Assembly: GCF_022179405.1 (NCBI RefSeq)
Contig: NZ_BPQT01000029.1
Location: forward strand, 1 to 64,000
Length of the DNA: 64,000 nt
Direction: 5' to 3'
Source: Methylobacterium marchantiae
Lineage (GTDB): Bacteria > Pseudomonadota > Alphaproteobacteria > Rhizobiales > Beijerinckiaceae
The translations under genes were made by a program, and so were the position numbers. Under the pieces are notes generated by a model, which made no database searches, was not told the origin of the DNA, and saw nothing but the letters and a program-made list of their open reading frames with translations. Shown here piece after piece: positions 53,801 to 62,588 of this stretch. How positions within the stretch are numbered: the stretch's first letter is position 1; each line of letters begins with the position of its first letter.

Positions 53801-53935
53801 GGGAAAAGCGTCAGTTCTGCGAGAAGAGGCGGGACGCCCGGAGAGGACCGAGCGGGGCCGGGCACCCTAGGGAGCGTGTCCGGGAGGGTCAACGCAACGG
53901 CCGTGACGGTCTTGGACTGGAAGGTGGTTCTCGGT

Positions 53936-54898
53936 TCACCCGTCCCGGCCGGGCGATCGGGGAGCAGCCCCCTCCATCAATCCGCCGGGCCGTTGGACGA
54001 TGGTTCGGGGCGTGAAGCGCCAGAGCCGCTCCGCCCCCGGAAGCGTCGCGATCTCGGGAGCGTCGAGGATCACCTCCGCATGCCCCGTCATCTGCAGCAT
54101 CTCCCCGGTGGCGAAGTCGAGGAAGACGAGCCCGGCGCGGGGATTGATGCGGATATTCCCGAGGGTATTGAAGAACCGGTTGCCGGAGTAATCCGGGATC
54201 GTCAGCACCCCGTCCTCGCCGATCCGCACGAACCCCTCGGGGCCGCCGCGATGCGAGACATCGACCTGCCGTTCGTCATCCTGCCGCTCGCCGTCCCGCC
54301 CATCGACATAGGTGGCGACGAAGAAGGTATCGGCGCCCGAGACGAGCGCGCGGGCGCGGTCGTCGAGGCGATGCCCGATCTCCGGAGCCGCCGCGGTACT
54401 CGTCTCGGATCGGGATGGGTCCCGTCCGATGTCGACGCGTCTGACCTGGATGTATTGCGGGCAGTTGCCGAAGCTCTGCCGGGCGCGGATCTCGAAACCG
54501 TCGCCCTCCCCGCGCCGAACGGTTCCGTTCAGGCGATTGCGCCGCCGGGTCGCGAGGTCGATCCCGAGCAGACCGACGGACGCGCCGTTCGCGAGGCCCA
54601 CCTCGGCGGGGTCTCCGGGTTCGGCGATGCTGCGAACCCGGAGATGGAAGGGGTCCGGCGCATCGAGGAAGCCCGGTGCTCCGGTGCGCAGCGTCGCCCA
54701 GACGTCTCCGGCCGGGTCCACCGCCCCAAGCACCACGAAGGGCAGATGCCCGTAGAAATCGCGGTGCTGGTCGATCATCCGGTCGCGGATCACCCGGGGG
54801 CCGATCTCGGCCATCCGCCCGGCGCTTCCGGCATGGTCCTGGATGGCGATCTCGCCCGGATGCCACGGCGAGGCTGGCTGGTGTTCGAACGGCGACAT
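53936..54898 (-). CDS. Pyridoxamine-phosphate-oxidase-like flavin-binding protein
   Basis: A 320-residue protein with a split-barrel FMN-binding domain of the PNPOx type in its C-terminal part (DTFFVATYVDGRDGERQDDERQVDVSHRGGPEGFVRIGEDGVLTIPDYSGNRFFNTLGNIRINPRAGLVFLDFATGEMLQMTG). The N-terminal part resembles a second, degenerate split barrel (HLPFVVLGAVDPAGDVWATLRTGAPGFLDAPDP). Such two-barrel proteins are annotated as oxidases or hydrolase-associated, without a proven substrate. The GST gene precedes it by 27 bases on the same strand. Confidence 0.85.
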   Translation of the reverse strand: MSPFEHQPASPWHPGEIAIQDHAGSAGRMAEIGPRVIRDRMIDQHRDFYGHLPFVVLGAVDPAGDVWATLRTGAPGFLDAPDPFHLRVRSIAEPGDPAEVGLANGASVGLLGIDLATRRRNRLNGTVRRGEGDGFEIRARQSFGNCPQYIQVRRVDIGRDPSRSETSTAAAPEIGHRLDDRARALVSGADTFFVATYVDGRDGERQDDERQVDVSHRGGPEGFVRIGEDGVLTIPDYSGNRFFNTLGNIRINPRAGLVFLDFATGEMLQMTGHAEVILDAPEIATLPGAERLWRFTPRTIVQRPGGLMEGAAPRSPGRDG

Positions 54899-54925
54899 GG
54901 GAGACCTCCCGCGACGGGTGTGGGT

Positions 54926-55540
54926 TCAGATTGCGTGCAGGCCGACCGGCGACCTCGGAAGGGGAACGAAGCCAGGCAGCGCTTCCATGCGACCGAGCCA
55001 GGCACGGATGTCGGCATAGGCCGCGAGGTCGACATTCCCTTCGGGCGCGGCGGCGATGTAGCTGTAGAGGGCGACGTCGGCGATGGTCGGACGGTCGGCG
55101 GCGATCCAGGACCGGCCGGCGAGTGCGGCATCGATGCGACCGAGGATCTGGTGGGCCCTGGCCAACACCTCCGCGGCATCGAAGGAGGCACCGAACAGGG
55201 TGATCAGGCGCGCCGCCGCCGGTCCGAAGGCGATGGGCCCGGCCGCAACGGAGAGCCAGCGCTGCACCCGTGCCGCGCCGGCAGCATCCTCGGGCAGCCA
55301 ATCGGTGCGCCCGAGTTTCTTCGCCAGATAGATCAGGATGGCGTTCGAATCCGGCACCACGTCGTCGCCGTCGACGAGCACCGGCACCTGACCGAACGGG
55401 TTCAGCTTCAGAAATTCCGGTGCCTTGTGCGCGCCGCCCGCGAGGTCGACCTCGACGATCTCGCATTCCGCGCCCACCAGGGACAGGAACAGGCGGGCCC
55501 GGTGTGCATGCCCGGACAGGGCCATGTGAAAGAGCTTCAT
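54926..55540 (-). CDS. Glutathione S-transferase
   Basis: A 204-residue GST. Thioredoxin-like N-domain ([64 protein letters not shown], with DSNAI replacing the usual ES) and an all-helical C-domain with [42 protein letters not shown]. Probably cytosolic detoxification. Transcribed divergently from a LysR gene, 139 bases between starts, and followed by the PNPOx-like gene. It is likely that the LysR protein controls this pair. Confidence 0.92.
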   Translation of the reverse strand: MKLFHMALSGHAHRARLFLSLVGAECEIVEVDLAGGAHKAPEFLKLNPFGQVPVLVDGDDVVPDSNAILIYLAKKLGRTDWLPEDAAGAARVQRWLSVAAGPIAFGPAAARLITLFGASFDAAEVLARAHQILGRIDAALAGRSWIAADRPTIADVALYSYIAAAPEGNVDLAAYADIRAWLGRMEALPGFVPLPRSPVGLHAI

Positions 55541-55679
55541 GATCGGCCTCCTCGATGATCGGACGGGAGCGCCCGCCACCTCCGCATCAGAGACCGTTCC
55601 GCAGATTGCGTGAACCGGCATTCCCTGCAATCGACTGTTTCGCGAAATGGAATGATCGGCAGGTCTGGGAGATGGCGGA

Positions 55680-56588
55680 ATGGACCGGTGGCAGTCGATG
55701 CGGGTCTTCGTCCGGGTCGCGGAGAGCGGCAGCTTCGCCGGTGCCGCCCGCCAGCTCCATATGAGCCCGCCGGCCGTCACCCGCGCGGTGGCGTCCCTCG
55801 AGAGCCGGATCGGGACACGACTGCTGACGCGCACCACGCGCTCCCTGAAGCTCACCGAAGCGGGCGGACGCTATTTCGAGGATTGCCGGCGGATCCTCTC
55901 GGAGATCGAGGAGGCGGAAGCGGTCGCCGCAGGCGCCTACGCCACGCCTACCGGCACCTTGACGGTGACCGCGCCGGTGCAGTTCGGCCGGCTCTACGTG
56001 CTGCCCGTCATCGTGGACTATCTCGCGCTTCATTCAGCCGTCGGCGTGCGCGCGCTCTTCCTCGACCGGGTGATCAACATGATGGACGAGGGCGCCGATG
56101 TGGGAATCCGCATCGGCGCCCTTCCCGATTCCGGGCTCGTCGCGATCCGGGTCGGCACCGTGCGCCGAGTCCTCTGCGCCACGCCGGACTATCTCGATCG
56201 GCACGGAACACCCGGGATGATGCGGGATCTGCAGGATCACGCCATCATCGGCTCGATGAGCGCGGGATTGCTGGGAGGAGGCCGTCCGGGCGGCAAGGGA
56301 CGCATGGGCGTCCCTCTTCGTCCCCGCTTGATCTGCAATACGATCGACGCGGCCCTCGCGGCCGCCCTCGCCGGCCAGGGCATCGTGAACCTGCTGTCCT
56401 ACCAAGTCGCGCCGTCCGTCGCCGAAGGCCGGCTCAAGCTGATCCTGGACGATCCGGACGCGGCGCCGATGCCGGTCCACATCGTCAGTTCCGAGGGGAG
56501 GCGCGCGCCCGCGAAGGTGCGTGCCTTCATCGACCTGGCCGTGGAACGGCTCCGGGCCGACCCGATGGTCAATCCCGACCGTTCCTGA
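55680..56588 (+). CDS. LysR-family transcriptional regulator
   Basis: A 302-residue LTTR. Winged helix-turn-helix at residues 1-60 ([56 protein letters not shown]), effector-binding domain after about 90. Resembles the YafC/DsdC-like group of LTTRs that use divergent promoters. The adjacent divergent gene is the GST, the most likely target. The DNA between them is GC-rich, with no clear T-N11-A site that I could fix. Confidence 0.93.
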   Translation: MDRWQSMRVFVRVAESGSFAGAARQLHMSPPAVTRAVASLESRIGTRLLTRTTRSLKLTEAGGRYFEDCRRILSEIEEAEAVAAGAYATPTGTLTVTAPVQFGRLYVLPVIVDYLALHSAVGVRALFLDRVINMMDEGADVGIRIGALPDSGLVAIRVGTVRRVLCATPDYLDRHGTPGMMRDLQDHAIIGSMSAGLLGGGRPGGKGRMGVPLRPRLICNTIDAALAAALAGQGIVNLLSYQVAPSVAEGRLKLILDDPDAAPMPVHIVSSEGRRAPAKVRAFIDLAVERLRADPMVNPDRS

Positions 56589-56742
56589 AGGGCAATGAAC
56601 GACGCCTGCCCGCGCTTCTTCCGGCGCACTTCATACGTTTGCCGCGTCCGGGCCGCAGAATGCGCATCCGTCTCCCGCGGATTTCGGGATTCCTCCGAGA
56701 TCCGTGAGCCCCGCAAGGCTCGCCGAGCCCACCAAAGGCCCC

Positions 56743-57906
56743 ATGACCGCGACCGTCTTCGCCGAGCCCTCACCCGTCGCGCGATCCGAGCGGCGCTCGA
56801 CCCGCCTGCTCTTCCTCATCGTCGGTTTCGGCATCGCGGCCTGGGCGCCGTTGGTGCCGTTCGTGAAGGCGCGGGCCGGGCTCGATGACGGCAGCCTCGG
56901 CCTGCTGCTCCTGTGCCTCGGGATCGGCTCCCTCCTCGGCATGCCCATGGCCGGGGCGCTGGCCCTGCGTTTCGGTGTCCGGCCGATGCTGATCGCCGCG
57001 GTGGCCCTGATCTGTCTGACGCTGCCGCTTCTCGCCCTCGTGTCGCAGCCCCTGCCCTTGGCCGTCGCGCTCATGCTGTTCGGCGCCGGCATGGGCGTCC
57101 TCGATTGCCTGATGAATCTCCAGGCCGTCATGGTCGAGCGCCGTGCGGGGCATCCGCTCATGTCCGGCTTTCACGGCCTCTACAGCCTCGGCTGCATCGT
57201 CGGTGCGGCCGGTTTCAGCGGGATGCTGAGCGTCGGGCTCTCGCCGATCGGCGCCACCCTCGTGGTCGTCGCCTGCATCGCCGTCGCGCTTCTGGCGGCG
57301 CTCCCCGGCATCCTGCCCGCCGAGGGCGGCGAGAGGGGCGGCGATGCCGGACCGCCCTTCGCGATCCCGCGCGGATCGGTGCTGCTCATCGGCCTGCTCT
57401 GCTTCGTCGTCTTCCTCACCGAGGGATCGGCGCTGGATTGGAGCGCGGTCTTCCTCATCCAGGAACGCGGCTTCGCCGCTTTCCAGGCCGGCCTCGGCTA
57501 CGCCGCCTTCGCCCTGACCATGACCGTGGGCCGGCTGACCGGCGACGCGATCGTCTCCCGGATCGGCCGCACCCGCATCGTCGCCCTCGGCGGCCTCCTC
57601 GCCGCCGCCGGTCTCCTCCTCGTCATCGGCGTTCCGTCCCCGGCCGCCGGCCTCCTCGGCTATGCCCTGGTCGGTGCGGGCTGCGCCAACATCGTGCCCG
57701 TGCTGTTCACGGCGGCCGCGCGCCAGGAGGTCATGCCGGCGCGCCTCGCCATTCCGGCGGTGACGACGCTCGGTTATGCCGGAATCCTCGTCGGCCCCGC
57801 CGCCATCGGCTTTCTCGCCCACGTCACCAGTCTGTCCGTCGCCTTCCTCGCGGTGGCGGCCCTGCTCGTCGGCGTCGCGGGAAGTGCCACGTGGTTGCGG
57901 ACCTGA
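56743..57906 (+). CDS. MFS transporter (YbjJ/FucP-like)
   Basis: A 387-residue inner-membrane carrier with 12 predicted segments. Loop motif GALALRFGVRPMLIAAV (between TM2 and TM3), and the second-half equivalent GDAIVSRIGRTRIVALGG. Resembles MFS members of the YbjJ group, whose substrates are mostly unknown. A GTG at 56704 would add 13 residues. No regulator is divergent; the LysR gene lies upstream in the same direction, 154 bases away. Confidence 0.9.
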   Translation: MTATVFAEPSPVARSERRSTRLLFLIVGFGIAAWAPLVPFVKARAGLDDGSLGLLLLCLGIGSLLGMPMAGALALRFGVRPMLIAAVALICLTLPLLALVSQPLPLAVALMLFGAGMGVLDCLMNLQAVMVERRAGHPLMSGFHGLYSLGCIVGAAGFSGMLSVGLSPIGATLVVVACIAVALLAALPGILPAEGGERGGDAGPPFAIPRGSVLLIGLLCFVVFLTEGSALDWSAVFLIQERGFAAFQAGLGYAAFALTMTVGRLTGDAIVSRIGRTRIVALGGLLAAAGLLLVIGVPSPAAGLLGYALVGAGCANIVPVLFTAAARQEVMPARLAIPAVTTLGYAGILVGPAAIGFLAHVTSLSVAFLAVAALLVGVAGSATWLRT

Positions 57907-57967
57907 CCGCTCCCTTCGCGGACGGATCGTGTAGACAAGGCGTCTTCGGCCGGAAGGAATGCGCATC

Positions 57968-59038
57968 ATGTGGTCCGACAGACGCTTCCTCGATCTCGTC
58001 GGGTTGGAGCATCCGATCGTCCAGGCGCCGATGGTCGGAGCCAGGGGCAGGCTCGCGGCCGCCGTCTCCGCCGCCGGCGGTCTCGGCTCCCTCGCCTGCG
58101 CGGCCCTGAATGCGGAGCAGGTGCGCGACGAGGTCTCCAGCATCCGCGAGGTGACGGACCGCCCCTTCACCCTCAACTTCTTCTGCCATGTTCCGGCTGC
58201 CGCCGATCCCGTCCGCGAGGCCGCGTGGCGGGAGAGGCTGGCGCCGTTCTACCGGGAATTCGATCTCGATCCGGCGGCGCCGATCGCCATGGCCAACCGC
58301 GCGCCCTTCGACGAGGCGATGTGCGCGGTGGTGGAGGATCTGCGCCCGAACGTGGTCAGCTTCCATTTCGGTCTGCCGGACGACACCCTGCTGTCCCGCG
58401 TGAGGGCGGCGGGCTGCCTCGTCTTCTCCTCGGCCACCACGATGCGGGAGGCGCGCTGGCTCGAGACGCGCGGCGTGGACGCGATCATCGCGCAAGGAGC
58501 CGATGCCGGAGGCCATCGGGGCATGTTCCTTACCGAGGCGCTCGAATCCCAGGTCGGCACCTTCTCTCTGGTGCCGCAGGTGGTCGATGCGGTCCGCGTC
58601 CCGGTGATCGCGGCGGGCGGGATCGCCGATGCGCGCGGCGTCGCCGCCGCCCTCGCGCTCGGCGCCTCGGCGGCCCAGATCGGGACTGCCTACCTGCTCT
58701 GCCCGGAGGCCGGTGCAGCCCCCGCCCATCTCGCGGCCCTGCGGTCGGCACGCGACGAGGACACCGCGCTCACCAACGTGTTCACCGGCCGCCCCGCGCG
58801 CGGACTCCTGAACCGCGCCATGCGCGAACTCGGCCCGGTGAGCCCCGAGGCGCCGGCCTTTCCCATGGCCGCTCCGGCGCTCCAGCCCCTGCGCCAGAGG
58901 GCGGAGGCGGAAGGCTCGGGCGATTTCTCACCGCTCTGGTCGGGTCAGGCCGCCGCCCTGGCACGGGAGATGGCGGCGGCGGACCTCACGCTGCGACTCG
59001 CGGAAGGGGCACGCTCGATCCTGCGGAACCGGGAATGA
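57968..59038 (+). CDS. Nitronate monooxygenase (NMO/2-nitropropane dioxygenase family)
   Basis: A 356-residue FMN-dependent TIM-barrel enzyme that oxidises toxic nitronates such as propionate 3-nitronate. Motifs: LVGLEHPIVQAPMVGARGRLAAAVSAAGGLGSLACAALNAEQV, the flavin-phosphate site AAGGIADARGVAAALALGASAAQIGTAYLL, and the His-containing GADAGGHRGMF. GGAAGG is well spaced for ATG 57968 and too close to ATG 57959, so 57968 was chosen. It starts 61 bases after the MFS stop. Confidence 0.92.
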   Translation: MWSDRRFLDLVGLEHPIVQAPMVGARGRLAAAVSAAGGLGSLACAALNAEQVRDEVSSIREVTDRPFTLNFFCHVPAAADPVREAAWRERLAPFYREFDLDPAAPIAMANRAPFDEAMCAVVEDLRPNVVSFHFGLPDDTLLSRVRAAGCLVFSSATTMREARWLETRGVDAIIAQGADAGGHRGMFLTEALESQVGTFSLVPQVVDAVRVPVIAAGGIADARGVAAALALGASAAQIGTAYLLCPEAGAAPAHLAALRSARDEDTALTNVFTGRPARGLLNRAMRELGPVSPEAPAFPMAAPALQPLRQRAEAEGSGDFSPLWSGQAAALAREMAAADLTLRLAEGARSILRNRE

Positions 59039-59071
59039 GGCCGATCCAGGCTTCCGGCAGGCACCCGACGG

Positions 59072-59995
59072 TCAGAACGGGCTCACGGGGAAGAACCGCA
59101 GGTACAGTTCGGCATATTTCCCCTCGTCCCAGACCCGCTGGAGGGCGTCGTCCAGGGCGCGGGACAGGGCGGTGTCCTCGCGCCGGGTCACGAGGCCGAT
59201 GCCCTCGCCGAAATAGCGGTTCTCCAGGTAATCGCCGCCCACCAGCGCGCAGCAATTCGAGGAATCGATGCCGCCGATCCACAGGGCGAGGTTGAGGCCG
59301 TCGGCGAAGACATAGTCGACGTCGCCGCGCCGGAGCGCGCCTTCCGCCGTGGCGAGGTCGGTGAAGTCGCGGCCCTCGGCCTTGGGGAAGAAGGCCTTGA
59401 GGTAGGCCGCGTGGGCGCTGCCGCCGACGACGCCCACGGACTTTCCCGCGAGCGCCTCGGCCGACGGAGCCGGAAAGCCCTTGTCGGTGCGCGAGGCGAA
59501 GCGCGCGGGCCAGCGGAAGTAAGGCCGGGTGGCGAGGAAGCGGCTGCGCAGGGTCGGCGTCAGCGGGATCGCGGCCGCGACCACGTCGCCCTGCCGGTCC
59601 GCCAGGGCGTCGAGCAGCGTATCGAATCGCCGGGCCTGGATGGTGCAGCTCATCGACAGGCGCTCGCAGACCGCGCGGACGAGCTCCACCACGAAGCCGG
59701 TCGGCGTCCCGTCGGGCCCGGCGAAATGCAGGGGCGGGAACTCGTCGTCGGTGAGGAAGCGGATGGCGCGCGCGGTCTGGGGCGGCTCGATCCGCTCGAG
59801 ACGGCTGCGCGGGTTCCAGAAATTCGGGATCGTCACGCCGGGAGACGCAGGCTCCTGCGTCTCTGCGGACAGGGCCGGGAGCGGCGCCATGAGCAGCGCC
59901 GTCACCAGCAAAGCGCCCGCGCACCAGACGGCACGGCTTGACGCAAGGGTTGTGTTGATGTCGCACTGGTTGTGCGCGGGAATCGGCTGGCTCAC
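59072..59995 (-). CDS. Periplasmic amino-acid-type (SBP_bac_3) binding protein
   Basis: A 307-residue exported solute-binding protein: signal segment (about residues 18-43, CAGALLVTALLMAPLPALSAE), then the SBP_bac_3 fold (RAIRFLTDDEFPPLHFAGPDGTPTGFVVELVRAVCERLSMSCTIQARRFDTLLDALADRQGDVVAAAIPLTP). It starts at a GTG (59995) with a strong GGGGGAG upstream. No permease follows. It is divergent from a GT2 glycosyltransferase, 45 bases between starts, so a shared control is likely. Ligand unknown. Confidence 0.87.
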   Translation of the reverse strand: MSQPIPAHNQCDINTTLASSRAVWCAGALLVTALLMAPLPALSAETQEPASPGVTIPNFWNPRSRLERIEPPQTARAIRFLTDDEFPPLHFAGPDGTPTGFVVELVRAVCERLSMSCTIQARRFDTLLDALADRQGDVVAAAIPLTPTLRSRFLATRPYFRWPARFASRTDKGFPAPSAEALAGKSVGVVGGSAHAAYLKAFFPKAEGRDFTDLATAEGALRRGDVDYVFADGLNLALWIGGIDSSNCCALVGGDYLENRYFGEGIGLVTRREDTALSRALDDALQRVWDEGKYAELYLRFFPVSPF

Positions 59996-60040
59996 GGTTC
60001 TCCCCCTACCACGTTCCCGGGCCTCGGGGAGCCGGTTCCG

Positions 60041-61909
60041 GTGTCGATCCTCGGTTTCAGGAGCCTGCGCGGCGAAACGGTGGCACTGCCGCTCGAAGTC
60101 GCGTTCCTGCTGGGCCATGCCGTCCCTCCGACATTGCTGGCGAGGGCCGCCGCCCTGGCGCGGGCGAGCGGCACCGATGCCGCAACGGCCCTGATCCAGG
60201 CCGGGCTGATGGAGGAGGAGACGTTCTATCGCGCCCTCGCGCTCACCCTCGGGGCGCGTTTCCTCACCGATCGCCTGCCCCTCGGGGCGGGCGCCCGCTT
60301 TCCCGACAGCCTGATCGCCGGCGTCGCCCCTCTCGCGGCGGGGATGGGCACGGCCTTCGTCTACGCGCCGCGGGGGCGCGCCGTCGTCGAGCTGCTGGAG
60401 GGACGCAGCCCCACCGGACTGATGCCGGCGATCACCACGCCGACGGCCCTGCGCCGCGCGCTCTTCGCTCAACGCCCGGAAGCGATCGCGGCTCATGCCT
60501 CGGGCGAGCTCTTCAGGCGACGGCCGGACTGGGCCTACAACGCCGCCCCGGTGGCGCCCCTGATCGCCCTCGCGAGCCTGATCTTCGGGGCGCTCCTCGT
60601 CGTCCTCGCCTGCCTCCCGGCGCTCCTCGTCACGGTGGCCTGGATCGTGGTGCAGGTCGGCTTCCTCGCCCTGCTGACCTTTCGCGTGGCCGCCATCGGG
60701 CCGACCAGCGGCATCGTACCGGACCACCCGCCCGGGGAAGGGCTGACGGATCGCGACCTGCCGGTCTACACGGTGTTGGTCGCCCTCTACCGGGAGGCGG
60801 CGGTGGTCCCGCGTCTCCTCGGGGCGCTGACGCGGTTCGATTATCCGGTGGCGAAGCTCGACATCAAGCTCCTCACCGAGGCCGACGATACCGCGACGGC
60901 GGAAGCGCTCTCCCGCCTCGCCCTGCCGGCGCATGTGGAGGTCATCGTGGTGCCGCGGGGCCTTCCCAAGACCAAGCCGCGCGCTCTCAATGCGGCGCTG
61001 CCGCTGGCGCGGGGAAGCTGCCTCGTGGTCTACGATGCCGAGGACGTGCCGGATCCCGGCCAGTTGCGGGCGGCGGCCGAGGCCTTCGCCCGCGCCTCCC
61101 CGCGCACCGCCTGCCTGCAGGGACGCCTCGTCATCGACAATGCCCGCGATTCCTGGCTGACCCGGTGCTTCGCCCTCGAATACACGGCGCTGTTCGACGT
61201 GCTCGGCCCGGCGCTCTCCGCATGGCGCCTGCCGACGCCGCTGGGGGGCACGTCCACCCATTTCCGGACGCATATCCTGCGCGCGGTCCATGGCTGGGAT
61301 GCCTGGAACGTCACCGAGGATGCCGATCTCGGCCTGCGGCTGGCGCGGGCCGGCTACGATGTCGGCGACCTGCCGAGCAGCACGATCGAGGAGGCGCCGG
61401 CCCATTGCAAGCCCTGGCTCAGCCAGCGCACCCGCTGGATGAAGGGCTTCCTCCAGACCAGCCTGACCCATGGCCGCAACCCGCTGGTCACCTTCCGCGA
61501 ACTCGGCCCCCTCGCGAGCCTATGCGCCCTGGCCCTCGTCCCCGGCACGGTGGCCTCGGCCCTGGCCTACCCGTTCCTGATGCTGCCGGCGGTGGTCTCG
61601 CTGTGGCCGAGCCGGATCGAGGCGGGAAGCGATTTCTGGTCGAACCTGCCAACCGGCACCGCGATCACGGTGCTCGTCTCCGGCTTCGTGGCGATGCTGC
61701 TGCCCGCCTATATCGGCTGCCGGCGCCGGGGCTGGCACGACCTCGTCCCCTTCGTGCCGCTGCTGCCGGTCTATTTCCTGCTCGTCAGCCTCGCGGCCTG
61801 GCGCAGCGTCGTCGAACTGATCCTCGCGCCCGACCGCTGGAACAAGACCGAGCACGGCCTGTCCCGCACCTCGCGCAGCGGCGCGCTGAAGCCTCACGCG
61901 CCACCGTGA
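60041..61909 (+). CDS. GT2 glycosyltransferase with N-terminal type II secretion-like (MshEN) domain
   Basis: About 622 residues from a GTG at 60041. Residues 15-85 resemble the N-terminal domain of GspE/MshE ATPases (VALPLEVAFLLGHAVPPTLLARAAALARASGTDAATALIQAGLMEEETFYRALALTLG), two membrane segments (about 185-235) follow, then a processive GT2 core: EADDTATAEAL, YDAEDVPDPGQL (DxD-type), TEDADLGLRLARAGYD, and QRTRWMKGFLQT (Q-x-x-R-W). Four more membrane segments end the protein. This points to a membrane polysaccharide synthase. The start is uncertain (ATG 59972 is in frame but overlaps the divergent gene). Confidence 0.87.
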   Translation: MSILGFRSLRGETVALPLEVAFLLGHAVPPTLLARAAALARASGTDAATALIQAGLMEEETFYRALALTLGARFLTDRLPLGAGARFPDSLIAGVAPLAAGMGTAFVYAPRGRAVVELLEGRSPTGLMPAITTPTALRRALFAQRPEAIAAHASGELFRRRPDWAYNAAPVAPLIALASLIFGALLVVLACLPALLVTVAWIVVQVGFLALLTFRVAAIGPTSGIVPDHPPGEGLTDRDLPVYTVLVALYREAAVVPRLLGALTRFDYPVAKLDIKLLTEADDTATAEALSRLALPAHVEVIVVPRGLPKTKPRALNAALPLARGSCLVVYDAEDVPDPGQLRAAAEAFARASPRTACLQGRLVIDNARDSWLTRCFALEYTALFDVLGPALSAWRLPTPLGGTSTHFRTHILRAVHGWDAWNVTEDADLGLRLARAGYDVGDLPSSTIEEAPAHCKPWLSQRTRWMKGFLQTSLTHGRNPLVTFRELGPLASLCALALVPGTVASALAYPFLMLPAVVSLWPSRIEAGSDFWSNLPTGTAITVLVSGFVAMLLPAYIGCRRRGWHDLVPFVPLLPVYFLLVSLAAWRSVVELILAPDRWNKTEHGLSRTSRSGALKPHAPP

Positions 61910-61913
61910 GGCG

Positions 61914-62492
61914 TCACATCGCCCTGGCGAGTTCCGCCGCGGTCTGGTCCGCCGGCTTGGTCAGGTTGAGGGCGCTGACGAAGCGGTTCTTCGCGTCCAT
62001 GATGTAGACGAGCGACGTGTGCTCCATCGTGTAGTCGTCGCCCTTGGTCGGCACCTTGCGGACATAGGCACGATAGGCCTTCACCGCGGCGGCCACCTCT
62101 TCCGGCGTGCCGGTGAGGCCGACGATGCGCGGATCGAAGCTCGCGAGATAGGTCTTCAGTGCCTCCGGCGTGTCGCGCTCCGGATCGACGGCAATGAACA
62201 GCGCCTTCATGTCACGGCCCTTCGGCCCGAGAGCCTGGAGCACGTCGCCGATCTGCTGCAGCGTCGTCGGGCAGATGTCGGGGCAATGGGTGAAGCCGAA
62301 GAACACGAGATGGGCCGCACCCGCGTAATCCCGCTCGGTGACGCGCTTGCCGTCCTGGTTCGTCAGGGTGAAGGGACCGCCGACGCTGCTGGTCGCCACC
62401 TGCCCGGCCTGCGGCACGAGCAGCACCGTTGCCGCGACACCGAGCGCCACGAGGCCGATGGCGAAGAGGATGAGGGGAAGGGCGCGACGCAT
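61914..62492 (-). CDS. SCO1/SenC family copper chaperone
   Basis: A 192-residue membrane-anchored thioredoxin-like protein that delivers copper to the CuA site of cytochrome c oxidase. N-terminal anchor (8-28), copper motif HCPDICP (Cys70 and Cys74) and distal His158 in YTMEHTSLVY. Family segments GGPFTLTNQDGKRVTERDYAGAAHLVFFGFTHCPDIC and AVDPERDTPEALKTYLASFDPRIVGLTG. Convergent with the glycosyltransferase, five bases apart. Confidence 0.94.
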   Translation of the reverse strand: MRRALPLILFAIGLVALGVAATVLLVPQAGQVATSSVGGPFTLTNQDGKRVTERDYAGAAHLVFFGFTHCPDICPTTLQQIGDVLQALGPKGRDMKALFIAVDPERDTPEALKTYLASFDPRIVGLTGTPEEVAAAVKAYRAYVRKVPTKGDDYTMEHTSLVYIMDAKNRFVSALNLTKPADQTAAELARAM

Positions 62493-62588
62493 GGGAAGCC
62501 TTCAGGCTCGTTCCGGATGAGGCGGCTGGAAGAGCATGGGCGGGAGACCAGGGCAACCCGACAGAGCGTCGCCACCGGGTGCACGCCG

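Noticed and set aside
52169-55558. Plus-strand open frame of 1129 codons
   Set aside because: It is antisense to lysS, the PNPOx-like gene and the GST, all of which have clear family motifs. Long antisense frames are common in GC-rich DNA, and its translation is low-complexity Arg/Gly/Glu-rich.
59072-61471. Long minus frame of 799 codons covering the binding protein
   Set aside because: Only the last 307 codons are real (signal peptide plus SBP fold). The rest is antisense to the GT2 gene.
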